From the NCBI GenBank assembly GCA_001972305.1, contig BDDD01000046.1, positions 123,054 to 187,053 on the forward strand: a stretch of 64,000 nt of DNA, given 5' to 3'. The number at the start of each line of letters is the position of its first letter. The first letter of the stretch is position 1. The DNA comes from Cephalotus follicularis (Eukaryota > Streptophyta > Magnoliopsida > Oxalidales > Cephalotaceae). The notes beneath the pieces are model-generated. The model ran no database searches. It was not told the origin of the DNA and worked only from the letters and a program-made list of their open reading frames with translations. Below are positions 25,041-35,906 of the stretch, in pieces. Both the position numbers and the translations under genes were made by a program.

Positions 25041-25239
25041 GAGCGAACCCTGGTCGGCAACACCATAGGAACTTGTCTGACCAAACCTAAAATCGTGTCT
25101 TGAAAGGCGAATACATGGGAACTCGCAACGATCAAGTTCGTTGTACTGAGCAGTTTGAAACAAGTGTCCCCACGAGGACTGCAAGCTCAGACAACTTGGT
25201 CCATAACATGATGGACCAGACGATATCCTGCTCGGCAAA

Positions 25240-28140
25240 TGTCATGCCCCGAACCGTGGGATGGGCCCCACGACTCGACACGTGGCAATCCGTACAATCA
25301 TCATCATAATTAAGCATAAAATTTAAAACTTAAAAATAAATCATAATCAAAATCCTTTATTTAATGTGTGGATTACAGACCCAGTTCGAAACATATAAAT
25401 TACATACTGCTATGAACCAGAATAAAATAAATACACAATTTATTTTCCTGCAACTTTGTCCATGGAAGCGTACTGTCGAGGAGGAGCTTACTTACTGTAC
25501 TCTTTATCCTTATCGCTGCTACAATGTGCTCCCACTACCTGTTCCTGTACCTGGCCCATTCAAAAGAATGGGTCAGCAACCCTAGGGTTGTGTAGGTCAC
25601 CCCATATACGGGCACATACCAGAGGAACAAACAATACAAGCAGAAGAGAAACAAATATAATAATAAATATGCACGCCTACATGAATGCAGATCATAGTCC
25701 ATAGCATAATCATCATCATCCTTTGTTCTCGGACTGCTCTACTCAAACCATACATAGTAATCATATCACAGAAGAGTCTAGTCCGGTCATCCTATGGTCT
25801 GGTCAGTATACATGGTTCACCTTTAGGCTCACCTACCCGCGGAATTCTCCTCCGGGTTCACCTGCCGAGCGGAATTCGCTCTTTGCTCACCTGCTCTGAC
25901 GGTTCACCCTTTGGATCACCAGCTCTGGCGGAATTCACCTTTAGGTTCACCATTAGCGGATTCGCCCGAGGATCACCTGCTTCGCGGTATTCACCCTTTT
26001 GGGTTCACCTGCTCGGCGGAATTCTCCCCAGTTGGGCTCACCTGCCTGGGATCATCTTTATACTTCCTTTACTAATACTATTCCTTTTCTTTAACATTTA
26101 TAATCCATTCTTTAAGTCCGACTAGAGTACATTGTGCATGGCACTTCTATACAATGCTCAACGTGTGCATGGCGCATGCACATGATATCATCTTCTGTTC
26201 CTTGAAAACGCATGCATGCACGCACAATCAAGTGCTAAGGACGCACGCAAGGTGACTGTTTTACCTTTAAAATGCTTGCCCGAGGACGCACATATTACCA
26301 AAGTGTACTTGCCTTCCTCTTCATGCACACCTAGTGTAAAACTTACTTAGCAGAGGAACGTGCCCAGGTGTGTGAGGCCTTAAGGCCACAGCACTGCACC
26401 ATGACTGCTACCCGTGGCACCTCGGCGCCTCAGCATCGCGCCTCACCTCAGCGCCTCTAGCGCGATTTCTTATCACTTATAGCATGACAGGACGCGTGCA
26501 AAATCCAATGGAGAGCCATGGCCGAGGATGGCGCCTGCATCAGTAAGCTCGGGCACCGCAGCAATGGCACCTCGGACATGTGAGCTCTGCACCGGACAGC
26601 TCGGGCATGGCAGCTGGCATCGGGTGGCTCGGCACGGGGCTCAGCTCCTCAGTACCACATTTTCCCAGGCACCACAGACACGCTCAGCACACCTCCAGCA
26701 TGTCTGCTCTGCACCACTACCTCTGGCGCCATGGCAGGGAAGAGATGGGCATCTCTGTATGTCATCACGGGCAGGGCAGAGGAGCTCAGCGTCATGCGTG
26801 ACATGCTATGGACGCATGTTTGGTGAGCATGGTCAGTGGAGCTCAGCCTGGCTGCTCGGCCATGGTAGAGCTCGAGCATGGTAGAGCTCGGCTCCTCGGC
26901 CCAGCACATCTGGCATTTCTTCCCTAGCACCTCTGGTATGTCACCACCGTATTTGACAGAGGAAGCTCAGGTGCGCATGGTAGAGGAGGGACCACTGCCC
27001 ATATACGGCAGAGGAGAGTCATAGTGGCTCCTCGGGTGCTTGTCACCTCAGGACATGGTTCTCAGGCATTAAACCATGGCATTTGGCACTGGCTCCTCTG
27101 ACGCTCACCCTTAGCATCTCAGCACGTCGTCTCCAGCGTTGGCAGTGGAGTTCAGGTGTGGTAGGGGAGCCCGGCGCTTGTCGGCTAGGAGCTCGACAAG
27201 TAGCCATGCTAGGACGCAAGGCTAGGAAAGCTCGGCATCCCACCACGCCTCTGCATATGGCTTCTCTTACGAGTACACTGTTTGTGTAACAGTAGCGCAC
27301 GAAACGGCAAGGAAAGGCGACCACGCGCAAAGCATGCTACTGACTAGGAGACGCCTTCAGAGGATTAGTATATATGTTCCTTATCTTACCACTATTAACA
27401 TGATTACAACCCATATCATACTAACAGCAACGAGAAAAACGAGCAGAGAACACACACACAATAGACAAGCAATAAAAACACACAAAGTAGCCACATATAT
27501 ACACATGCTGGTAGGCACTCGGATATGGAGCAACCTACCTGGAGGTGGTTGGAAACGGAGATGGTCTACTTGCTCCACAATTTCTGGACTTCCTTCCTTG
27601 CCGAGGACTGCCACACATTCGGTTGTCTCTTTCCTTTACTCTTGCTCTATTTCCCTTACTCCCATAAGGTGGGTATTTAAATATCACAGTTTTTGAAAAG
27701 CAGGGGACATTTCTCTTATCTTCTTCCCCCCCTTTTTGCCAACAGCCGGTCCCAACTTCACTTTCTCACTTCTCTCGATTTTTCTGGAACCAGAGTATAT
27801 GAAAAATGCCCAAGCATATTTCATGACCACCTTTCTCCTTATATACTTACTAACAGAAGCCTCTGGAATTTTCATGAAATTTCAAATGGATGCAGGCTGC
27901 TCTTCTGGGCTTGGGCTGACTTCCTCATATGGCCTTCTGTTCTTTAGTTTTAAGTCCAATTGCCTTATACCATATTAACTTTGGCCCAAAGAAAAATAAA
28001 ACAATTCTTAAGCCCGAGATCATAATTTATATCCCATTAAGGCCCAAATAAATATGTCATAATTTCGGATCCAGCCCAAAAGGTGAGAAAATAATTACAA
28101 GGCCCAATAAATATATTTTATAATATTTAGGACCCTTACA
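25240..28140 (-). mobile_element. nested solo LTR, 2.9 kb, possibly of a Del/Tekay-type gypsy element
   Basis: The block starts TGTCATGCCCCGAACC and ends GGACCCTTACA on the plus strand. It is flanked by a perfect 5-base duplication, GCAAA (25235-25239 and 28141-28145). In its own orientation (minus) it reads TGTAAGGGTCC...GGGGCATGACA, with a TATA-like ATTTAAATACCCACC near 27670. The flanking host sequence resumes as retroelement interior on both sides. There is no second LTR and no coding domain. LTRs of this size with CGGGGYRTGACA ends suggest the Del/Tekay lineage, but that is inference. Confidence 0.85.
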
Positions 28141-28595
28141 GCAAACCTATAGGAACTTGTCCGAGCAGACCAAAAACTTAGTATACGAACACACTAGAAC
28201 TCGTAAAGACTAAATCCTTTTGCCTAAGCGCCTTTGAAATAAGGTGTCCTGAGAGGACTACAAAGCTTGGGTAATTAGGCACAAAAATTGTAAGGCCACA
28301 ACATAAAGTCTATAAGTTAAATGTCCGGGAAGAGCTCAAGGATAACGTACAATGCAAAGAAAGAGAAGAAAGCATGGGGTGAAAAAGCTTAGAATTTTAT
28401 TGATACTTGATGAGATCGCACAGACTTCTTTACAAGCAATAAGACTCTCAAGGGAGCAAACCAAGCAGGTCCACACCTCCTCAGCTTAAATACTCCTAAG
28501 CGATCACTAGCATCCAAGGTCTGCTCAAAGCAAGTCTACCTCCCAAGTGCTCCTCCTCCTCTACAGAATACAGAAAAGAAGGATCAGGGGGCATA

Positions 28596-29066
28596 TGATA
28601 TGGAAAAAATCCGTATCTTATGGAGATGCTGACACGTGTCTTGGAAACCCATAGATATGAGTTTACTACCCAGATCATGGTCATAATAGAGTCAGAAGAG
28701 ATAAGGAAACATCCCTAAAAATTAGGTGGATTCCTAGGGACCATTAACTCCACCCCATGATGTTTGTTGGACAGTTACAACAGAGGACTATAAATACCCC
28801 TTACAACAATGATACATGGGTTGGTCACTTTCTCTCTCACATATACGCTCTTCTTCTCTGTCAAACATTGACTTTAGCATCAGAGGGTTCCCGGGAGTAA
28901 AACTCCTGGGACTTTGACAGTTTGTTCACTGTGTATGCAGGGAAGACCAGAGAAAGCAGGAAGTAGACCACCACAGAACACTCTTCAGAGCATCGTCGTC
29001 TCTTCCCCAACAAATAAACCCTCCGCTCACTGGAGGACTGTTGAGGAATAATTTCCTGCATCAACA
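28596..29066 (+). repeat. right (3') LTR of the 8.2-kb element
   Basis: 471 bases, TG...CA. It differs from the left LTR by a deletion of about 30 bases and scattered substitutions. It is preceded by a purine-rich tract ending GATCAGGGGGCATA. Confidence 0.9.
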
Positions 29067-29431
29067 AATTTAATGTTGGATCTTTATAGATCATACATAC
29101 TAATTTTAAAGTTTATTAATTTTTTTTTCTATTTCATTTATATATAAAAATTTCATTTGTCATAAATTTTCTCATACACACTAAAAAAATAATTTATTCA
29201 ACGAAATATCTATAGATATCTGATTGTGAATTTATAAAATATAACTCATGGGTTTGAAATAAAGCAACAAACATATAAGCTTTTGAGTTATATCAAACAC
29301 ATATTACAAGCTCGGTCTATATACACTAACTTAATCTCGAAAGCTAATTCAAGAGTTTCAGAAACCTAAAGTCTTATATACCACATCTAATTAGTTTCCT
29401 AATCCATGTGGGATTGTAACATCACGAATTC

Positions 29432-29631
29432 AACTTTTTTACGTATCTAATTTACTATTCAAACATAGATATGTAATCTCATTTATCAACAATACTAGAT
29501 TTACTAACACTTTTACTAAATTTTTCATATTAACTTTTTTACATATCTAATTTACTATTCAAATAGAGATATGTGATATTATGTATCAACAATACTAGAT
29601 TTACTAACACTTTTACTAAATTTTTCATATT
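29432..29631. repeat. tandem duplication of about 100 bases
   Basis: Two adjacent copies, 29432-29531 and 29532-29631. Each begins AACTTTTTTACRTATCTAA and ends ACTAAATTTTTCATATT, with a few differences. It lies between two retroelements; no gene is seen in 29072-29770. Confidence 0.85.
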
Positions 29632-29775
29632 AACATATGAATATGACATTATATATGTCATATATTTATCCATTCATAAAAAATAATGAAATCAAACAAT
29701 ATATTTTATTTTTCAAGTATTATTCATGTATAAAGTTACATGTCTTAATATAAAATAGTTAATAAAAGTGTTAAT

Positions 29776-29974
29776 TGTTATAAACTTCTGGGATTATTAA
29801 CTCACAAAAGAAAATTATACTAGAGAGAAATTGAGAGAGAAAGTAAGAGAGAGAATAAGAGATTTCTTATTATGAATTCCTTCTTAACATTACATTCCTA
29901 TTTATAGAAGTTTGTTGGAATAGTGTTTGGAATAGTAATTTACTATTTAGGCGGCTGGCGGCTGCTTTTCAACA
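29776..29974 (-). repeat. 3' LTR of the gag-only element
   Basis: 199 bases, TG...CA, next to the purine tract at 29975-29984 (CTCCCCCTT on the plus strand). Confidence 0.9.
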
Positions 29975-30136
29975 CTCCCCCTTGAATTTCTATTCCATAT
30001 TACTATGACTGCCTCGTTAAAACCTTGCTAGGAAAAACCCATTGGGATAAAAACCTTTGCGAAGGAAAAAGAGTACAGTCTCCCCCTGAAACAAAACTTC
30101 ACAAGTTCTTGAACTGTATTAATGAAGATCTTTAAT

Positions 30137-31021
30137 CTACAAGTCTACCCAATGCTTCGCTGTGCGACAAGCACGGTGCCAATGACCTTCCCTTCCACAT
30201 CGATGGCAATTTCTCCTTTTAATTTGCCCTTGTCCAGTATTACTGGATTGTCCACCATTACTGGATTGTCCAGGATTACGCCACTTTTGACGTTGTTCTG
30301 TATCAGAATTTTGCCATTTCATGCTGTTATTATTGCGTGGCCCCAAGAAATTTTGATTTCTTCCATTGCCACGTCCTCGTCCACGCCCTCTTCCTCGTCC
30401 TCTAAAGTTTAACGAGGTTGCATTTACCTCTGGTAAAGGGACTGAACCAGTGGGACGACTGATATGATTTTGCAGGAGTAACTCATTATTTTGCTCCGCA
30501 ATAAGAAGAGATCTAATTAGTTCACGATACTTTTTGAACCCGTGCAACCTATACTGTTGTTGCAGTAACACATTGGATGCATGAAATGTTCGATATGTTT
30601 TCTCCAGCAACATATCCTCGGTGATAACTTCACCACACATTTTCAATTGTAATACAATTTTGAACAACGTGGAATTATATTCCGAAACTGTTTTGAAATC
30701 CTGAAATCTTAGCTGTGCTCAATCATTCATTGCCTTTGGCAATACAACAGCTTTCAAGTGCTCAAACCTATCATTTAGGTTTTGCCACAATTCAAGTGGA
30801 TTTTCAACAGTTAAATACTCATATTTCAGGCCATCATCAATATGATGCCTTAAGAAAATTAATGCAGTGGCGCGTTCCTCATTTGTGGCTGCATTTTCTT
30901 CTTCAATTGTGTGCTTTAATTTCTTAGCACTCAAATGCAGTTTCACATCAAGTACCCAAGATAGATAATTCTTTCCAGAGATATCAAGGGCAATGAATTT
31001 CCGATTCTCAATGTTTGCCAT
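30137..31021 (-). pseudogene. copia-type gag, interrupted by an in-frame stop
   Basis: The frame opens at 31021 with MANIENRKFIALDISGKNYL, typical of plant copia gag (UBN2-type). It continues in the same frame after a TGA at 30719-30721 through HASNVLLQQQYR and GFKKYRELI. Next come an RG-rich stretch and a CCHC zinc knuckle, CHRCGREGHWHRAC, before ending at 30137. The single nonsense codon splits it into 100- and about 194-codon parts. No protease or pol frame follows. The intact zinc knuckle and open 3' part suggest the break is fairly recent or that the protein was supplied in trans. Confidence 0.85.
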
Positions 31022-31093
31022 TTCTATACTGAATCAAAAGATAAAAATAAATGTCATTTAAACATAATAAATAAATAAAGTTTACTGTAATAA

Positions 31094-31260
31094 AAAAAAA
31101 TTGGGACCTCATTGGTGCAATCACAGGCCACGCTCACTTTCCCCCGACATAATCAGGGCATGAGACCACTTGAGCATAATGGGGCATGCCGAGACTCGAA
31201 CGCCTGACCTCTTGGACGAACGAGTGGCTTCCTACCACTAAGTCACCACCTCAAGCGATG
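31094..31260 (-). mobile_element. tRNA-derived SINE-like insertion inside the gag-only element
   Basis: On the minus strand, GGTGACTTAGTGGTAGG (about 31231-31247) fits a Pol III A box and GCGTTCGAGTCTCGGC (about 31188-31203) a B box. The body then runs to GAGGTCCCAA and a T-rich tail at about 31091-31102. The block is GC-richer than its surroundings and sits between gag and the leader. A tRNA-like head with a T-rich tail resembles Au-type plant SINEs. Target duplications are unclear. Confidence 0.55.
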
Positions 31261-31811
31261 ATAATCGTTTCCAAGATTAAATATATATAGACATATGATA
31301 ATATCCTTACTTACATTATTAAATAGATCAAATGTTAGATAATTGCAATAATAAAAATTGATCATAAAGTAAATAATGTAAATATGTAAAGCAGTAAACG
31401 GGTTCTCACCTATACATCGTAAGGTGATACCGTTAGATATTAAATATATAGGTTCCCACTAAGTCTCGGGCAATTCCAGTAGACAAATGGTACCTCAAGA
31501 ACAATAAATCATAATAATGTTTCACACCACGTATATGGTGATCAGCATATATAAGTAATATACTAAATTAATAATAGAGACATACGTTTTCATATGAAAA
31601 CGCGAAACTTTATATATATATATATAATATAGGTTTCCACACATAGGCGTTACGGCGTCCAATCGGTGGAACCATTAATCTTTTTTATTATATATATATA
31701 TATATATGTGTATGTATATATATGTATATGTATATATATGTATACATATATTTGAAAGACTAATTCAAATTACCTCAAATCTCAGTTGGATAGAGTCTCG
31801 TGCTGATAACG

Positions 31812-32012
31812 TGTTATAAACTTCTGGGATAATTAACTCACAAAAGAAAATTATGCTAGAGAGAAATTGAGAGAGAAAGTAAGAGAGAATAAGAGATTTC
31901 TTATTATGAATTCCTTAATTTCTTCTTAACATTACATTCCTATTTATAGGAGTTTGTTGGAATAGTGTTTAGAATAGTAATTCACTATGCTGGCGGCTGT
32001 GGCGGCTGCTTT
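31812..32012 (-). repeat. third, internal LTR copy of the gag-only element
   Basis: It has the same TGTTATAAACTTCTGGGAT start as the outer LTRs but ends in GGCTGCTTT and passes straight into a TA run. It therefore lacks the terminal CAACA. It has no target duplication of its own. Confidence 0.85.
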
Positions 32013-32399
32013 ATAATATATATATATATATGATATAGGTTTCCACACATAGGCGCTATGGCGTCCAATCGGTGGAACCATTAATCTTTGTTATTATATA
32101 TATATATATATATGTATATATATGTATACATATATTTGAAAGACTAATTCAAATTACCTCAAAACTCAGTTTGGTAGAGTCTCGTGCTGATAACGTGTTA
32201 TAAACTTCTGGGATTATTAACTCACAAAAGAAAATTATACTAGAGAGAAATTGAGAGAGAAAGTAAGAGAGAGAATAAGAGATTTCTTATTATGAATTCT
32301 TTCTTAACATTACATTCCTATTTATAGAAGTTTGTTAGAATAGTGTTTGGAATAGTAATTTACTATTTAGGCGGCTGACGGCTGCTTTTCAACATTAAT

Positions 32400-34111
32400 T
32401 AATTTATCGTTATTAATCATATATGTTGGACATCATTCATGTGAAATGAGTCAAAAAAGCAAAGCATCAGGTCTTGATTTCGAGCGTTCGTATTTAAGGT
32501 TATTTGCATGACCTCCGATTCATATTTTAAAAAAAAAATTGGATTTATTGCAGATTCATTAATATTATATATGGAAAACTATTAGAATTGGTTGAGGTAA
32601 AGATAATATAGTATATACAATAAGATAAGATAAGTAGAATATGGAAAATGACATCATGTGTGATGTGCCTTTGCTAATATAACAAAAAATAGTAGTTGTG
32701 GTAGCGATGTGTTGCCACTGTATCCAGCATGGTTTAAGCTAAAATGAAAGAGCTCTAAAGAAACGAATGGAGTGGTGGCTCCTTGCTTTGAGGGCCCTTG
32801 TAGACTATACAGTGGACTCAGGATAGAAAGAGTAACCAAGAGGATGAACTCGCGTGACGTGGACACCACCAGTTTGGTGCCCAACCCACTGAGTTTTATC
32901 TATCTTCGGTTCTTTCTCTTCGTATGGATATGTCCTTGTGTGTAATAGAGTAATTTTACCTATCTTAAAACATTTTTATCAATTTTCGTTTTATAGTTTT
33001 GACGTAATGATTTATATAAAAGAGATTTCCAAAATAAGATTAATAGACATAGGTGAGTATAATGAGACTATAGTTTATAGTATGTTTTTTTTCTTTCTAA
33101 TAAACAATAAAAATTATTTGATAAAGATCGGAGATCGGACAGATCGATAATAAACTATAAAGTCAAATCTCATCACGATAAAAACCATAAAGACAAACAT
33201 CATAATGATCACAAGAATTAAAGATAAACAGACAAATAAATAAGGCTGAATAGCACAATCTCTGAGTCAGTCTTAGAAAATCTCCTCAAAACTTCTCTAT
33301 CCGTTCAACATGTCGTCGTCAAACAAAGCACATTCCTCGTCGATCTTGACTGTTATGAAATCTATAACCGTAGCTGCGTATGATTTCGCTTTTGCTCTTT
33401 AATTAGGAGGCTAGACAGTAAGCGTGGACAAGAAAAGCTTCTCACATAATCTAAAACCTCCACTTGATAGTACCAAAGGCCATCACAACAGATGGTCCGT
33501 CCACCAAAAGTCCGTTTCAAGTGGAAAAAACTCAAGATCGTATGAGTAACAAACCCATAGATCTTGTATTCCCAAATACAAACCGGTGATGATCCATCGA
33601 ATTATTGGAAAACCATACCAAAACAAACAAAGTACACCCATAAGTACTCAATAAAAGCTCAAAAGAGTAACGCACACGACACTGGTAACCATATCAAAAC
33701 AAACAAAGGACACCCATAAGTACTCAATAAAAGCTCAAAAGAGTAACGCACACGTGCTATGCGTGGCGCTGCTTGAGTAAAAGAAAATGGGTCTTTTAAG
33801 TTTAAGAGAAAAGGAAGAAAAGTTTTGAGAGAAAGAACTTTTTTTTTTAATTATAGTTTATAGTATGTTGAAAGTGAATAACTTTATATTGTGTATTGAT
33901 ATTGATTTGTACATAGAAAACTCGTATATATAAGGGATCAGGAATTAAAAGCAAAGATATAGAGAATTATACATATAATATTAAATCCCTATAATCTAGC
34001 CTATAACTTTGGTACCTGTTAACATCCACTCAAAGTCAATGTGGTAAACTAGAAGTTAGCTTGAGTTTGGATACTAAACGACAAAAATCAGTAGAAGAAA
34101 AAGATTTGATA
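32400..34111. other. intergenic region with a short tandem duplication
   Basis: No gene supported. A 68-base unit starting AACCATA and ending TAACGCACACG occurs at 33611-33678 and again at 33687-33754. The block 33240-33790 is less AT-rich than its flanks and may be an old transposon fragment that I cannot classify. Confidence 0.5.
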
Positions 34112-34116
34112 AATAT

Positions 34117-35901
34117 TGTTAGGGATAAGTTTGGTAAGGTATGTTATTTTGTAATAAAGATAGTTTGTAATAAATATTATAGTTCTTAGGATAAGTCCTG
34201 CAAGGCAGATTATATTGTAATAACGATAGTTTGTAATAAATATTATAATTCAATAAAGTATGTTCTTCATTATAATCAATGGCAATTGTTCATTTATGTA
34301 TGTTTATATATCTATAATTAATGAATGTTCATGAAATAAAGTTTGATGACTAAGACCATGATGAAATCATGCTGTGAGACTTAGCACATTGGTAAGCTTT
34401 ATTCTATAACCACCCTAGTCGTAGGATAACATACTTGGACATATGTTAGCACGTTGTATGTCAGCTCGTTGAAGAGGTTGACTGTTCTCATAAGTCATCA
34501 TGTAGTGACTATATGACATACATATGAGTGTTCATTATTTTATGAGTTCACTGAAATCGTTCGCTGTAAGAAGTCCTGTATGGAGTTTTACTTACATGTC
34601 CGGCAGGCTTCTTGTATTGCAGTAGTGTGGGTGGTTCTTAAACCTGAGCCACTATTAGATGTCTTATGCATAAGATATCATGCTTTGAAAATACTTAAGT
34701 ACATCTTCTAACAATGAGGAGTATACAGGTATTAGTTGGGTATGGTAGATTATGCATGGAGATATGTGAGTGAGCAATATGGAATCTACCGCTCCCAGTA
34801 AAAGGAGTTTATGCTTAGGGTTATTAGCCGTAAGATTTCATGGCCATGATAAAAAGGTATTGGAATATTGATTATAATATTAGAGATCAGTTAATTAGAA
34901 AGTGTTTCTAATTTGATCGTGATAGCTAATTACCTATGATATCATTTTAAAGAATGAATTATTAGGGCATGACATGTTCCTTGCCCTATGTTTAATTCGA
35001 GTATTGCCGGTAGAGGAACTATACGTACACGAAACTATAGTTCGAGATTCAAGGTTATATTCATGTTGTCAACATGCATTGCTAGATGTAGATGTTGATC
35101 ATTAATTAGGATAACCGAGATTAATTGATTATTAATCACGTGTAACAAAGAATTAAAATCAGGGTTTAATTCTTTTATTTCGATTATAAGTTTCTAATGC
35201 GATTAAGAATGACTAATTGGACAATCATAAGCGTTATTATTAATCCCATGTCCAGCGTAATTATGAACCCATAAAGTCACACACAATACAAGTGTGAGAA
35301 TGCAAAAGAATTGGAGAAAGATAATTAATTAAAGAATTAATTAATTAATTATACTAATGCGATTAGTTTAATTGAATTAGCTTATGAACTACATGATTAA
35401 TGAGATTAATCATGTTGTCTATTCTCATGACTTATTTACCTTTTATTTGGTGAAGTCATAAGGTAATAAGCTTTGGCTAACACTTAGAGAAAGACTTAAA
35501 AGAGTTCATTTCACCATAAGGAACAAAGAGACTAAGGTATAAAAAACTAGCATCTCCTCCTTGGTTCTTTCTCCCTTGAGCCGAAATTTTCAATCACTCT
35601 CCATACACTCACTCTTGCTTCTCTCTTGGTGTGAATCATCTTGGAGATAGCATACCCTTTACTATTCAAAGTGCATTGAAGTGAGATTGGTTTTGAAAAG
35701 ATTTGGTGGAATAAAGAAACTTTGAAGTAAGAGTTATATATATTCATCTTTGTCATCTCTTTTTCTTTTTGTTTTAGTATATCAAAGTGTTAAGGTGATC
35801 TTGGCAATAGGTTTTGTTTGTAGTAAATCCATTTCGTTTCAGAGTTTGCTAGTTTGAATTAGATTAATTGTTAATCTAGCTACTTTTTTATGAAATCAAC
35901 A
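34117..35901 (+). mobile_element. solo LTR, 1.8 kb, family unknown
   Basis: Begins TGTTAGGGATAAG and ends GAAATCAACA, flanked by a 5-base duplication AATAT (34112-34116 and 35902-35906). A TATA-like GGTATAAAAAA lies at about 35537, followed by a pyrimidine-rich transcript-start-like region. Near its left end a unit of about 75 bases (AGTTTGTAATAAATATTATA) is duplicated. No second LTR or coding domain is attached. The AT-rich duplication makes a chance match possible. Confidence 0.65.
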
Positions 35902-35906
35902 AATAT

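Larger units (their letters stand above)
20876..29066 (+). mobile_element. non-autonomous LTR retrotransposon (LARD-like), 8.2 kb, with a nested insertion
   Basis: Two LTRs, 20876-21376 and 28596-29066, start TGATATGGAAAAAATCC and end CTGCATCAACA. They are flanked by the perfect 5-base duplication AATTT at 20871-20875 and 29067-29071. The left LTR is followed by TTGGCAATGTCTGTGGGAA, which lies where the primer-binding site and leader are expected. The right LTR is preceded by a purine-rich tract ending CAGGGGGCATA. The TATA-like ACTATAAATACCCC lies in each LTR. I find no gag, protease, RT, RNase H or integrase. The interior is GC-rich minisatellite DNA plus a nested 2.9-kb solo LTR. The right LTR lacks about 30 bases (GAGGGAGATATTCTC...) present in the left. 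Confidence 0.9.
29776..32394 (-). mobile_element. gag-only copia-type retrotransposon (TR-GAG-like) with a third internal LTR
   Basis: The outer LTRs, 29776-29974 and 32196-32394 (199 bases each), read TGTTATAAACTTCTGGG...CTTTTCAACA on the plus strand. They are flanked by the perfect duplication TTAAT (29771-29775 and 32395-32399). Transcription is on the minus strand: the tract AAGGGGGAG adjoins the 3' LTR at 29975, and TTATCAGCACGAG follows the 5' LTR where the primer-binding site is expected. The only coding region is a broken gag. A third LTR (31812 to about 32012) and a second copy of the leader (32013-32195) form an internal tandem duplication. Total length is 2.6 kb with no pol, so the element was non-autonomous. 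Confidence 0.9.

Noticed and set aside
33866..34024. Small LTR-like block, TGTTGAAAGTG...CTGTTAACA
   Set aside because: The flanking 5-mers (TAGTA and TCCAC) do not match and no partner copy is seen.
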